Below are positions 25,288-34,890 of a stretch of 64,000 nucleotides of DNA, in pieces; within the stretch, counting starts at the first letter, position 1; every line of letters starts with the position of its first letter. This stretch comes from Roseiconus lacunae (GTDB taxonomy: Bacteria; Planctomycetota; Planctomycetia; Pirellulales; Pirellulaceae), in contig NZ_VSZO01000001.1 in the NCBI RefSeq assembly GCF_008312935.1, positions 1,612,001 through 1,676,000 of the forward strand, read 5' to 3'. The position numbers and the translations under genes are program-made. Under the pieces are notes generated by a model. It was not told the origin of the DNA. It was given only the letters and a program-made list of their open reading frames with translations, and made no database searches.

Positions 25288-26502
25288 ATGACAAACGTCC
25301 TTAGAATCGCATTGGTTGACCCCAATGATGATACACGTGAATCACTCAAAGGCATGCTGCTGAGCATGGACACAGTTTGGCTGGAAGCCGACTGTTCTCG
25401 CTACGAGTTTTTCCCGGATATCATCGAGCAGACCGCGCCAGACGTTGGTGTCATTTCTCTTGACAACGACAGCGAGAAGGCGATTCGACTGATTCAGCGT
25501 CTCGCCGCAGACGCTCCCGACACGGTTCTTCTTGCGGCCAGTGAAAGCACCGACGGACATCTGATTCTGCAAACGATTCGCGCCGGGGCACGCGAGTTTT
25601 TGACGTTGCCGATGTCACACGAAGACCTCGGTGCGGCGCTCGGTCGAGTCAGTCAGCAAAAGTTTGGCAGCAGCGAAGGCGGCGCCCGTGGCTGTGAAGT
25701 CATTGCGATCGCCGGCGCGACCGGCGGGGTGGGGACGACCAGTACGGCAGTCAACCTGGGCTGTATTTTTGCCGCCGATAATCGCAATAGCGTCGCATTG
25801 CTTGACCTGGATTTGGCCCTCGGTGACGCCGACGTGTTCTTGGATGCGATTCCCGATTATACGCTCGCCGATGTCGTCCAAAACGTTTCCCGCTTGGACA
25901 TCCAGCTACTGAAGCAGTCGTTGACGAAACACTCCAGCGGACTGTATTTGCTGCCGCGTCCGGTCGAGTTGCACGACACCCAAGGAATCACTGACGAGAG
26001 TCTGCGAAAAGTGATTGGCCTGCTCAAAGCAACGTTCACGCACCTCGTCATCGATCTTTCGAAAACATACAGTGCTGTCGACATGGCCGCCATTGAAGCG
26101 GCTTCGAAAGTCCTTTTGGTGACCCAATTGGATCTTCCGTGCTTACGGAATGTTGTGCGATTGATGATGAGCTTCGAAGAGATCGACGGGTTGCAAGATA
26201 AGGTCGAAATCGTCGTCAACCGCGCCGGCCTCGAATCGGGACAAATCAGCCTGAAGAAAGCCAAAGAAACGCTCGGGCGCGAAATCTATACGTTGCTTCC
26301 CAATGACTATCGGACGATGGTCGAAGTACGAAATAACGGTGTGCCGCTGGTGAACCAAGCCCCCAAAGCCGCGATCACTCAAGCGATGAAGGACCTGGCC
26401 AGTAAATTGATGGGCGCCGAAGGCACGGCCGCACCGACCGAACCGGTCAAAGGATCGGAAAGCAAGTGGAAAATGTTCTGGCCGGGATCTGCGAAGTCCT
26501 AA
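25288..26502 (+). CDS. cpaE: CpaE/TadZ-type ParA-like protein
   Basis: A 404-residue protein with an N-terminal receiver-like domain (LRIALVDPNDDTRESLKGMLL, about 1-125) and a MinD/ParA ATPase domain (EVIAIAGATGGVGTTSTAVNLGCIF, LLDLDLALGDADVFLD, HLVIDLSKTYSAVDMAAIEAA). The Walker A reads TGGVGTTS: neither the deviant signature Lys nor the P-loop Lys is present, so ATP hydrolysis is doubtful. TadZ proteins localise the Tad apparatus. The gene ends the pilus cluster. Confidence 0.92.
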   Translation: MTNVLRIALVDPNDDTRESLKGMLLSMDTVWLEADCSRYEFFPDIIEQTAPDVGVISLDNDSEKAIRLIQRLAADAPDTVLLAASESTDGHLILQTIRAGAREFLTLPMSHEDLGAALGRVSQQKFGSSEGGARGCEVIAIAGATGGVGTTSTAVNLGCIFAADNRNSVALLDLDLALGDADVFLDAIPDYTLADVVQNVSRLDIQLLKQSLTKHSSGLYLLPRPVELHDTQGITDESLRKVIGLLKATFTHLVIDLSKTYSAVDMAAIEAASKVLLVTQLDLPCLRNVVRLMMSFEEIDGLQDKVEIVVNRAGLESGQISLKKAKETLGREIYTLLPNDYRTMVEVRNNGVPLVNQAPKAAITQAMKDLASKLMGAEGTAAPTEPVKGSESKWKMFWPGSAKS

Positions 26503-26852
26503 GCATGACTGGCGTCGAACGATATTTGCTCCGGTCAAATGCATGAGCCGATATTTCCAGCCGCATGCACCGCTTTTCGACGGATGCCGCGACGCAGCAA
26601 GTTCGATGTTGGCGCTTCGTCGCAATGAGGTCTCTGGCTATGCTTGAATCGCCGATGGGAGTCCGATAGGGATCGCCAACGCCGCGGGGGAATTTTTTTG
26701 CCCGCGGCGATTTTCGTGGGCGGAAACCACTTCGGCTATAGTTTGGTGGAACTCCGATCACTCGTATCGCCGGGAAATCCAGCGTGAAGCGATTTCGGAG
26801 TGGCAAGAAATCTCTCTCCCCGCCCACCCCCGCTACCACCGCCCGCCCACCG
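26503..26852. other. Gap after the pilus locus
   Basis: Apart from the terminator at 26680-26714 I see no gene. The second half must contain the promoter for the multidomain dehydrogenase-like gene. Confidence 0.5.
26680..26714 (+). terminator. Intrinsic terminator after the pilus locus
   Basis: CGCCGCGGG at 26680-26688 pairs with CCCGCGGCG at 26701-26709 and is followed by ATTTTC. The loop holds seven T in a row, so the opposite strand has only a poor terminator. It marks the 3' end of the pilus transcript about 180 bp after cpaE. Confidence 0.75.
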
Positions 26853-29800
26853 ATGCGACTGTCAATCTGTTTTTCGTCGTGCGCGCTCACGTTGTTGATG
26901 CTGCTCACCCCAGGCTTTGCGCAGATACCCGATAACTTCCGCGACGAAAATCTTGTTGCGTGGTGTATCGTCCCCTTTGATTCGAAAGAACGCTCGCCCA
27001 GTGAACGCGCCGAGATGGCGAGTCGACTTGGTCTAAAACGCGTCGCATACGATTGGCGGGCGAAGCATGTCCCGACCTTTGAAGACGAGATCCTGCAGTA
27101 CCAAAAACATGGCATCGAGTACTTCGCCTTTTGGGGGGTCCATGACAAGGCGTTCGAGCTGTTTGAGAAGTACGACTTGCATCCTCAGATCTGGCACACT
27201 CTGCCATCACCACCTGCCGAAAATCAAGCGGCGAAAGTTAAAGCCGCCGCCGAGGCGATGCTGCCGATCGCCGACAAGGCAAAACAGATCGGTAGCCAGC
27301 TCGGACTCTACAATCATGGTGGATGGGGAGGCGAGCCAGAAAACATGGTTGCGGTTTGCCAATACCTGCGCGAGCATCATGACGCTGGTCACGTCGGGAT
27401 TGTTTACAACCTTCATCACGGTCACAGCCATGTCGACAACTTCCCCGAGCGACTTGCCAAGATGCAGCCCTACCTGCTGTGTTTGAACCTCAATGGGATG
27501 ATTCGCGATGGCGATCAAAAGGGAAAGAAAATTGTCCCCTTGGGCGAAGGCGAATTCGAGCTTCAATTGATGCGGCAAATCATCGATGCAGGCTATGAAG
27601 GCCCTATCGGAATCATCGGTCACACTCAAGATGATGTCGAACAGCGACTTAGCGACAACCTAGACGGACTTCATTGGTTGTTGCCGCAACTCGAAGGCAA
27701 GGCCGCCGGGCCACGGCCAAAATTGAGAACCTATGAACGCCCCTCGCCGGTTCCTAGTGAAGACGATCAATCACAGTTTGTCGTGCCGGAGTATTCCCCT
27801 CAAGTCGTTTCGCCACTGATCAAGCGAGCACAGCAGATCGGCGATCGACAACGCGGACTGATGGCATTCGCCAATCATAAAACGGCTTGCGTTTCTTGTC
27901 ACCGTATCGGCGAACATGGCGGATCAGTCGGGCCCGACTTGTCACAGATCGGTCGTCAACGCAAGCCGACCGAATTGATCGAAGCTGTCTTATGGCCTAA
28001 CCGCCAGATCGACGAAAAGTACACCGCCCACGCTTTTCTTGACAGTTCAGGGAAGACGCATCAAGGGTACATCGTTAACCAAAACGATGACACGGTCACG
28101 CTGGCCGACGTCAACGGCATCGCACCCAACGTGGAACTGGCGATTGAAGATATCGAAGCGAGTCGCAAAGTCGGCTCATTGATGCCGGAAAACTTGGCCG
28201 CAACCCTGACACGGGCTGAGTTGTTTGATCTCGTTTCGTTTTTGACTTCGTTAGGAACAGACAATGCATTGTCGGGCGATGTGATCGCATCGGTACTCGC
28301 CAACGCACAAAGTCACGCTCATGCTCCCGAATCGTTTCCGTATGATCGCGAACCGCTTCACCCGGAACTGCATCCCGATTGGACGAAGCCGGTCAATCGT
28401 GACCGGGTCTATGACTATTACTCGAAACAAGCCGATCACTTTCGCGGCCAATCTCCCCTGCCGCCTTTATTGACCGAGTACCCCGGGCTCGACGGCGGAA
28501 CACTAGGGCATTGGGGGAATCAAAATGACACGGTTTGGGCTGATGGCCGCTGGAACGATACAGATCTCGGGTCTTTGATTGGTGGGATCTTTCGCAGCGG
28601 AAAACACACGATTCCGCGAGCGGTGTGCGTATCGCTGGGGGGATCCTCACAAACATCGGTGTGCTTCAATCCGGAGTCACTTCGCTTCGAATTTGCATGG
28701 CAGGGTGGATTTGTCACGTTCTCGGATCATCGGCATGGGTTCTTGTCGGGGATCTCGCCGAAGGGGAAAAGTATCGAGATTGCCGAACAGGCGGCTCCGA
28801 CGAACGCAAGGTACGAAGGCTACTATCGCTACGGCGAACGCGTGTTGTTTTCTTATCGCTCCGGAGGCGAAGCGTATCTCGCCGAAGCGATACTCAACGA
28901 CGACGACGAAATTACGATTCAAACGAATCTTCGAACAACGCATCCGTTGGCGGCAAAACTCAGCGATCCGAAACGGCAATGGCAAGAGACGTTTGAAACC
29001 GAAATCAATTTGGGACAAGCTCAACCTTATGCGGTCGACTCGATTGGCTTGCCATTTGACAATCCCTATGGCGCGTTGTTCTTTTGCGGAGGGCATGGGT
29101 TCCAGGAGGATGGCACGGCACTCGTCTGTACGATGCAGGGTGACGTCTGGAGGGTCAGCGACTTCGCATACCCTTCAACGAAGGCGACGTGGAGTCGGTT
29201 TGCCTCGGGCTTGCACCATCCTCAAGGGATGGTCGTCGATAAAGACGGGGTCTTTGTTCTTGGTAGAGATCAAATCACTCGCTTGCATGATCTCAATGAC
29301 GACGGCGAAGCTGACTTTTACGAGTGTTTTAGTAATGTGTATGAAACGTCGGCGGCGGGCCATGATTTCATCTGCGGTCTTCAACGTGACTCGCAAGGAC
29401 GGTTCTATACCGCTTCGGGTAACCAAGGGGTTGTACGAATCTCAGCGGATGGACAACAGGCAGAGGTCATCGGGACTGGGTTTCGAAATCCAGATGGCCT
29501 GGGGGTAATGCCCGACGGAATGGTCACGGTTCCCTGTTCGGAAGGTACCTGGACTCCGTCATCGATGATCTGTGCGTTTCGGCCAGGCGAACCATTTTGG
29601 GAACGCAATCGTACCGCTAAAGATTCTCCGGCAGCGGTTCCGCACTTCGGTTATCGCGGTCCAATCAATGGACAAGCACCATCGTTGCCGCTGGTTTATC
29701 TACCGCGAGGAATCGATAACTCGAGTGGCGGACAGACCTCCGTACCTGGCGACCGTTGGGGACCGTTAAAGGGACAGATGTTACACGTCTCCTTTGGTAC

Positions 29801-30845
29801 GGGGACCTACTACTTAGTGCTTCGTGACCAAGTCGATGGACAATGGCAAGGGGCCGCCGTGCCGCTTCCGGGCGAGTTCCGTTCGGGGGCTCATCGGGCC
29901 AAGTTTAATCCCCATGATGGTCAGCTTTATGTCACCGGAACCCAAGGATGGGGATCTTACACGCCCGACGACGGTTGCTTTGCCAGAGTCCGATACACAG
30001 GAGAATCAGTCCAACTGCCTATCGGGTTTCGTGCGCACGAAAACGGGATCGCGATACGATTCGCGCAACCGCTCGATGAGACCGTGGTCGGTGAGCCGAC
30101 GCAGCACTTCGCCCAAGCTTGGAACTATCGCTATAGCGCGGCGTATGGATCTCCGGAGTTCTCCACACGGCACCTCGGCATTCGGGGCCATGACACAATG
30201 GTGATTCGGTCGGCGAGCGTTCTAGACGACGGGCAAACACTGTTTCTAGAAATCCCCGACATCCAACCTGTGAACCAACTTCATTTGCGTTTGCAGGCAG
30301 CTCAGGGGGAATTCCATGACTTATTCGCAACCGTTCACGCCCTCGATCGGCCACGTCAGGATATCCCCGGTTACGCTCATGTCACCAAGCAGATTCACCC
30401 GCATCCGATGATACTTGACATGGCGATGGCAACACGCAGTCTTCCGAATCCCTATCGGAAAAAGATCAGTGGTTTTCGCGAGATCACGATCGAAACGGCG
30501 ACCAACTTGTCTTATCAAACGCGATCTTTTCGTGTTCGTCCGGGCGAAGCGATCGCACTGACGCTGATGAACCCTGATGTCGTGCCGCACAATTGGGCGC
30601 TCGTCAAGCCAGACGCTCTCGAAACGGTTGGTAGGCTTGCCGACAAGCTGATATCAGATCCTGAAGCGGCGCTGCGCCACTACGTTCCTGATAGCCCGGA
30701 TGTGCTGGCTTACACCGATGTCGTCCTGCCGCAAGATCGAATGAAGATCTATTTTCGCGTTCCGCAAAAGCGAGGGCATTATCCGTATCTGTGCACTTTT
30801 CCCGGCCACTGGAAAGTGATGAACGGCGTGATGATCGTCGAGTAG
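26853..30845 (+). CDS. Secreted TIM barrel-cytochrome c-propeller-cupredoxin fusion
   Basis: A 1330-residue exported protein (Sec signal ending GFAQ; start at the ATG 26853, since an upstream GTG at 26784 would put 23 polar residues before the signal). Residues about 25-285 are a TIM barrel of the sugar-phosphate isomerase/endonuclease IV type (FWGVHDKAFELFEKY, IGIIGHTQDDVEQRL). Then a c-type haem site CVSCH (346-350) with GPDLSQIGRQRKPTELIEAVLWPN, the planctomycete membrane-bound-dehydrogenase pattern. A long middle part contains an NHL/PQQ-dehydrogenase-like propeller (GLHHPQGMVVDKDGVFVLGRDQITRLHDLNDDG). The C-terminus is an azurin-like cupredoxin with His in PHNW, then Cys1314, His1319 and Met1323 (CTFPGHWKVM). 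The likely role is extracellular sugar oxidation with electron transfer by haem and copper. Confidence 0.85.
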   Translation: MRLSICFSSCALTLLMLLTPGFAQIPDNFRDENLVAWCIVPFDSKERSPSERAEMASRLGLKRVAYDWRAKHVPTFEDEILQYQKHGIEYFAFWGVHDKAFELFEKYDLHPQIWHTLPSPPAENQAAKVKAAAEAMLPIADKAKQIGSQLGLYNHGGWGGEPENMVAVCQYLREHHDAGHVGIVYNLHHGHSHVDNFPERLAKMQPYLLCLNLNGMIRDGDQKGKKIVPLGEGEFELQLMRQIIDAGYEGPIGIIGHTQDDVEQRLSDNLDGLHWLLPQLEGKAAGPRPKLRTYERPSPVPSEDDQSQFVVPEYSPQVVSPLIKRAQQIGDRQRGLMAFANHKTACVSCHRIGEHGGSVGPDLSQIGRQRKPTELIEAVLWPNRQIDEKYTAHAFLDSSGKTHQGYIVNQNDDTVTLADVNGIAPNVELAIEDIEASRKVGSLMPENLAATLTRAELFDLVSFLTSLGTDNALSGDVIASVLANAQSHAHAPESFPYDREPLHPELHPDWTKPVNRDRVYDYYSKQADHFRGQSPLPPLLTEYPGLDGGTLGHWGNQNDTVWADGRWNDTDLGSLIGGIFRSGKHTIPRAVCVSLGGSSQTSVCFNPESLRFEFAWQGGFVTFSDHRHGFLSGISPKGKSIEIAEQAAPTNARYEGYYRYGERVLFSYRSGGEAYLAEAILNDDDEITIQTNLRTTHPLAAKLSDPKRQWQETFETEINLGQAQPYAVDSIGLPFDNPYGALFFCGGHGFQEDGTALVCTMQGDVWRVSDFAYPSTKATWSRFASGLHHPQGMVVDKDGVFVLGRDQITRLHDLNDDGEADFYECFSNVYETSAAGHDFICGLQRDSQGRFYTASGNQGVVRISADGQQAEVIGTGFRNPDGLGVMPDGMVTVPCSEGTWTPSSMICAFRPGEPFWERNRTAKDSPAAVPHFGYRGPINGQAPSLPLVYLPRGIDNSSGGQTSVPGDRWGPLKGQMLHVSFGTGTYYLVLRDQVDGQWQGAAVPLPGEFRSGAHRAKFNPHDGQLYVTGTQGWGSYTPDDGCFARVRYTGESVQLPIGFRAHENGIAIRFAQPLDETVVGEPTQHFAQAWNYRYSAAYGSPEFSTRHLGIRGHDTMVIRSASVLDDGQTLFLEIPDIQPVNQLHLRLQAAQGEFHDLFATVHALDRPRQDIPGYAHVTKQIHPHPMILDMAMATRSLPNPYRKKISGFREITIETATNLSYQTRSFRVRPGEAIALTLMNPDVVPHNWALVKPDALETVGRLADKLISDPEAALRHYVPDSPDVLAYTDVVLPQDRMKIYFRVPQKRGHYPYLCTFPGHWKVMNGVMIVE

Positions 30846-31022
30846 TCTTGCTGTACCGATTGGCGGGCTTACGAGGGGCGAGCCGGATCGAATGAAGGGC
30901 CACTGAGGCGACAATTTGTGGACGAAGGGGAGATTGCCGTTTAGCCTGAACTGACCGGTAAATGGGGGAACTTTGCCGCCCAACGACCGTCTCATTGCTG
31001 ACGCTTTCGCAATCGGTACCTG

Positions 31023-34000
31023 ATGAGCCAGAAAAGAAAATCTACCGCCCGTCGCCGCACCCGCCGTGGGATGCTGCTCGAATCCCTCCAATCGCGTCTC
31101 GCGATGGACGCTAGCTTGTCGGGTTACGTCTTCATCGACAGTGATGGGAATGGAACTCACGGCAGCCAGGAACACGGGCTCCCCGGTGTCGAGATGTCGC
31201 TTACAGGAACCACGACAGCCGGTGAATCGATCCAGCAATCCGTTCTGACGGCCAGCAACGGCGCCTACCAGTTCGATCAATTGGCCCCGGGGACGTATCG
31301 TGTTACCCAGCGCCAGCCCGAAGCGACCATTGACGGTCAAGACGCGTCAGGGCATTCCGGGGCAGTGGTCGACAACGATGACGTTTCAAACTTGGTCATC
31401 GATGGTGATGACGAAGTCACCGGAATCAACTTTGGTGAACGCGGTTTGAAACCGGGTTACGTCAACTTGGCGTGGTTCTTGGCTTCGACGCCTTCGCAAT
31501 CCGAAATGTTGCGTGAAAGCGTCGCCCGCGGTGAGCAAAGCATCGGAAACACCGACTTAGCCGACGCGATTCGCGACGGTAGCAGCGATCCGCCGCCGAC
31601 GACCCCGGATCCCGATCCCACCGACCCCAACCCCGATGAAAATGATGCGCCGGTTGCGGTCGCGGATACTTATACGGTGGTCGAAAATCAAACGCTGACC
31701 GTCAGTGCCGCAAACGGTGTCTTGAATAACGACACCGATGCCGAAGACGATCCGTTGACGGCAACGCTGGTCACCAATCCGTCCGACGGAACGTTAACCT
31801 TCGCGACGGATGGATCGTTTACCTACGTTCCCGACGCGGATTTCGTCGGCACGGATTCATTTGTGTATCGGGCGAGTGATTCGGAAGAACAATCGACCAG
31901 TGTCACCGTGACAATCACCGTGACCGCCGATCCCACCAGTGCAAACGAGTTCACCGTCGACGAAAACGCTGCCGTAGGAACGTTTGTCGGTTCGGTGCAG
32001 GCTTCGAGTGCGCTCGGTAGTAATGTCGTTTACGAATTCCCGGACGCATCAATCGCATCGGCATTGCGACTTCAGCCCGATGACCACTTCAGCGGCGAAG
32101 GTGACGCGCCGGTAGTCATCATCGAATACAGCGATCTCTCTTGCTCCCATTGTGCCGAAGCACACGAAGTGACGAAGCAATTGCTTTCGAATTTTTCGAG
32201 TGAGTTGCTCATCGTCCATCGACATCTTGTCTTGGAAAATAACGGTGAGTTTATTTTCCCCAATAGCATGGCAGCGGCGAAGGCCGCCGAAGCGGCAGGC
32301 CGACAGGGCAAGTACAACGCGATGGTCGACTTGCTATTCAGTAACCAAGACGATTGGAAAGCGGCATCAGACCCGACGTCGATCTTTAATGCGTATGCCC
32401 AGCAACTGCAGATCGATTTGACGCAATTTGCGAGCGATCAACAAGACCAGGCCATCGAGGATCGGATCAATCGAGACCGAACGACGGCCCAGCAACTTGG
32501 GCTCAGTTCGACGCCGTCGTTCTTCTTCAACGGTGAAGCGATAGCCAATCCCGAAACTCTGGCCGGTTTCACCTCTGTTGTTCAGTCAAAGCTGAGTGAA
32601 GTCGATCAAACGTTCGCCCTCAATCGTCTTAATGGTGATCTGACCGTTGCCCAGACCAACGATCTTGATTTCGAAACGACGCCGAAGTTCGAGTTCATCG
32701 TCAGGGCGACTGGGGACACCACGGAATCGATCGATGTGACGGTCAATTTGTTCGACGCCAACGAACTCGCACCAGTCGCACAAGACGATTCCTATGTCGC
32801 AAATGCCGGACAAGAATTGGTGGTCAGTGCCGCCGAAGGTCTCTTGGCAAACGATACCGATGCCGATAGCACAACGCTTTATGCGAATCTGACGACCAAC
32901 CCTAGCAATGGAACGGTCACTCTGAATGAGGACGGTTCATTCACCTACTCGCCAGACGCCGGATTTACCGGGACCGATACCTTCACCTATCGCGCCGATG
33001 ACGGAAACTTCGCGGCAGACGAAACCACAGTTTCAATCGAAGTCCGCCAGGGACCGGTCGCGAATGCCGACAGTTACTCTACCGGTGAAGAATCTGCGTT
33101 GGTAGTTAATGTCGCCGAAGGTGTGCTTGCCAACGACAGCGATCCAGATTCTGATCCACTCACCGCGCAGCTTGTTAGCGGTCCATCGAATGGCTCGTTG
33201 ACTCTCAATTCCGACGGTTCGTTCACCTATACTCCGGACACAAATTTTAGCGGCCAAGATTCGTTCAGCTACCAAGCGAACGACGGAACCAGCCTATCGA
33301 ACTCCGCGACAGTGACGGTGACGGTTGAAGACCAAAACGCCTTCACCGTGGCCGAAAACTCTGCGGCCGGAACACTTGTCGGGACCCTTACCCCAGAAAC
33401 AAATCTGGGAGACAACGTTCTCTTCGAGGTCGACAATCCAAACTTGCCAGGTGAATTGCGATTGGTCGCAGATGATCATTTGACCGGGGACGCCGCCGCG
33501 CCGGTCGTTTTGATTGAGTACATGGACCTCTCTTGCCCACACTGTGCGGACATCCATGCGGTGATTAAGCAACTTCAAAGCGAGTTTGGTGACGAGCTTC
33601 TGGTCGTGCGGCGTCACTTGTTGCTGTTCAATTCTGGCACCAATAGTTTTATCTTTCCGAATAGCCAAGCAGCTGCCAGGGTGGCCGAAGCGGCGGCACG
33701 CCAAGGCAAATTCGACGAAATGGTCGATCTGCTTTTCACCAACCAAGATGCGTGGCGTTCACTCGCAGACCCCACGTCTGTCTTCAATGGTTACGCCCAA
33801 CAGTTGAGTCTCGATATGACTCAGTTTGCGAATGATCAAGTCGACGCCCAGCTAGAAGCTCGTATCGAACGCGATCGAATTTCGGCATCAAACTTGGGTT
33901 TGACTTCGACACCTTCATTCTTCCTGAATGGATCGACGCTCTCGAATCCAGAAACGATCGAAGCATTTCGGCCGGTCATTCAAGCAGAGCTTAATGCGGT

Positions 34001-34166
34001 CGACGAAGTGTTTACGCTGGACCGTTTGACCGGCGAAATCTTTGTCGCCGATTCGACCGAGTTAGACTTCGAAACGACGCCCGTGTTTAACTTAGATATC
34101 ACTGCTCGCGGGACTTCAACCGAAGCGATTGATGTCGTCATTGAATTGCTCGACGTCGCTGAATAG
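31023..34166 (+). CDS. Surface protein with DsbA domains inserted in cadherin-like repeats
   Basis: A 1047-residue exported protein. The basic N-terminus with LLESLQSRLAMDA (18-30) is a variant planctomycete LEPR-type motif. Next come an SdrD B-like domain (about 31-140), a Pro/Asp-rich linker (186-208), and Big/cadherin-like repeats (208-302, 583-676, 678-768). Two larger modules (308-580 and 773-1047) each start like a cadherin domain (FTVDENAAVGTFVGSV; FTVAENSAAGTLVGTL) and end like one (FALNRLNGDLTVA...LDFETTPKFEFIVRA; FTLDRLTGEIFVA...LDFETTPVFNLDITA). Between the halves sits a complete DsbA-like thioredoxin fold with CSHC (374-377) or CPHC (838-841) and a cis-Pro loop (SSTPSF, TSTPSF). 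It should be a cell-surface thiol oxidant, reductase or isomerase. Confidence 0.9.
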   Translation: MSQKRKSTARRRTRRGMLLESLQSRLAMDASLSGYVFIDSDGNGTHGSQEHGLPGVEMSLTGTTTAGESIQQSVLTASNGAYQFDQLAPGTYRVTQRQPEATIDGQDASGHSGAVVDNDDVSNLVIDGDDEVTGINFGERGLKPGYVNLAWFLASTPSQSEMLRESVARGEQSIGNTDLADAIRDGSSDPPPTTPDPDPTDPNPDENDAPVAVADTYTVVENQTLTVSAANGVLNNDTDAEDDPLTATLVTNPSDGTLTFATDGSFTYVPDADFVGTDSFVYRASDSEEQSTSVTVTITVTADPTSANEFTVDENAAVGTFVGSVQASSALGSNVVYEFPDASIASALRLQPDDHFSGEGDAPVVIIEYSDLSCSHCAEAHEVTKQLLSNFSSELLIVHRHLVLENNGEFIFPNSMAAAKAAEAAGRQGKYNAMVDLLFSNQDDWKAASDPTSIFNAYAQQLQIDLTQFASDQQDQAIEDRINRDRTTAQQLGLSSTPSFFFNGEAIANPETLAGFTSVVQSKLSEVDQTFALNRLNGDLTVAQTNDLDFETTPKFEFIVRATGDTTESIDVTVNLFDANELAPVAQDDSYVANAGQELVVSAAEGLLANDTDADSTTLYANLTTNPSNGTVTLNEDGSFTYSPDAGFTGTDTFTYRADDGNFAADETTVSIEVRQGPVANADSYSTGEESALVVNVAEGVLANDSDPDSDPLTAQLVSGPSNGSLTLNSDGSFTYTPDTNFSGQDSFSYQANDGTSLSNSATVTVTVEDQNAFTVAENSAAGTLVGTLTPETNLGDNVLFEVDNPNLPGELRLVADDHLTGDAAAPVVLIEYMDLSCPHCADIHAVIKQLQSEFGDELLVVRRHLLLFNSGTNSFIFPNSQAAARVAEAAARQGKFDEMVDLLFTNQDAWRSLADPTSVFNGYAQQLSLDMTQFANDQVDAQLEARIERDRISASNLGLTSTPSFFLNGSTLSNPETIEAFRPVIQAELNAVDEVFTLDRLTGEIFVADSTELDFETTPVFNLDITARGTSTEAIDVVIELLDVAE

Positions 34167-34353
34167 TCGAATTAGAACATCTTAGGATTGTCACAATCCA
34201 GATGACTCTGCGAATCACACGAACCCAGTGCTCCGTCGATAGACCAAGCGTTCGGGTTCGACCCATCTGCTGACGGGCGATAACTCCGGTCATTGCTCCG
34301 AAACCGTTGCCAACGCCAATCGGCTAATCCTGAATTCGGATGCTGACGAAGCT

Positions 34354-34890
34354 TTAGAACAGTTGAATGCTGCCTTCTTCGGCGGCAGCCAGATCACTGT
34401 TGCGAGTCCACTGAAGAGTTGAATCTACCTGCGGTTTGTAGATCGCCCAAACAACACCGGCACGCGTGTTAATTTCAAGAGTGGCTGAGCCCGTCCCACA
34501 TGCGACGCATTTCTTTTGGACCCCTTCTGCAGAAATAGGGATACCGAGTTCTGCGTTGACGCCGTACTCGAGCAAGTGGTTCTTAAATCGGCCGAACAGT
34601 TGGTTGGCCAACTCACCGATCCAGTCGATCGCATCGTCGGCACCGCCCTCGCAAAGCTGTCGTGCGGTCTCCATCGTCGAAACCAAGCAAATGAAGTAGC
34701 GGACGTTTTCTCCCGCTAATTCGATTGTCGATGAAACAATGTCTTCTTCGTACTGACACTCTTGTTGAACGCTCCGGCTTTCATCACAAAGCAAATTCAC
34801 GTCGACATCACCGGTCGAATAGAATTCAAAGAGCTTCCTCAATGATTCAGTTAGACCTTCTTGGCAAACGTCGATTGCAAGTTGACTCAT
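34354..34890 (-). CDS. CheX-like protein
   Basis: A 178-residue soluble protein. The middle (WIGELANQLFGRFKNHLLEYG ... AELGIPISAEG) resembles the helix-strand core of CheX/CheC-type phosphatases, where NE...G.ak..L is typical, but the catalytic Glu-Asn pair is not clearly preserved (GELANQ). No chemotaxis kinase or receptor gene lies nearby. The role is therefore open: an adaptor or phosphatase for a receiver domain, possibly of a surface-motility pathway. A perfect short inverted repeat (GGATTGTCACAATCC, 34183-34197) lies in the convergent gap before it. Confidence 0.6.
   Translation of the reverse strand: MSQLAIDVCQEGLTESLRKLFEFYSTGDVDVNLLCDESRSVQQECQYEEDIVSSTIELAGENVRYFICLVSTMETARQLCEGGADDAIDWIGELANQLFGRFKNHLLEYGVNAELGIPISAEGVQKKCVACGTGSATLEINTRAGVVWAIYKPQVDSTLQWTRNSDLAAAEEGSIQLF

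Noticed and set aside
30654-31340. 228-codon minus-strand frame bridging the gap before the DsbA-cadherin gene
   Set aside because: It overlaps two well-supported genes on the plus strand and shows no family features.
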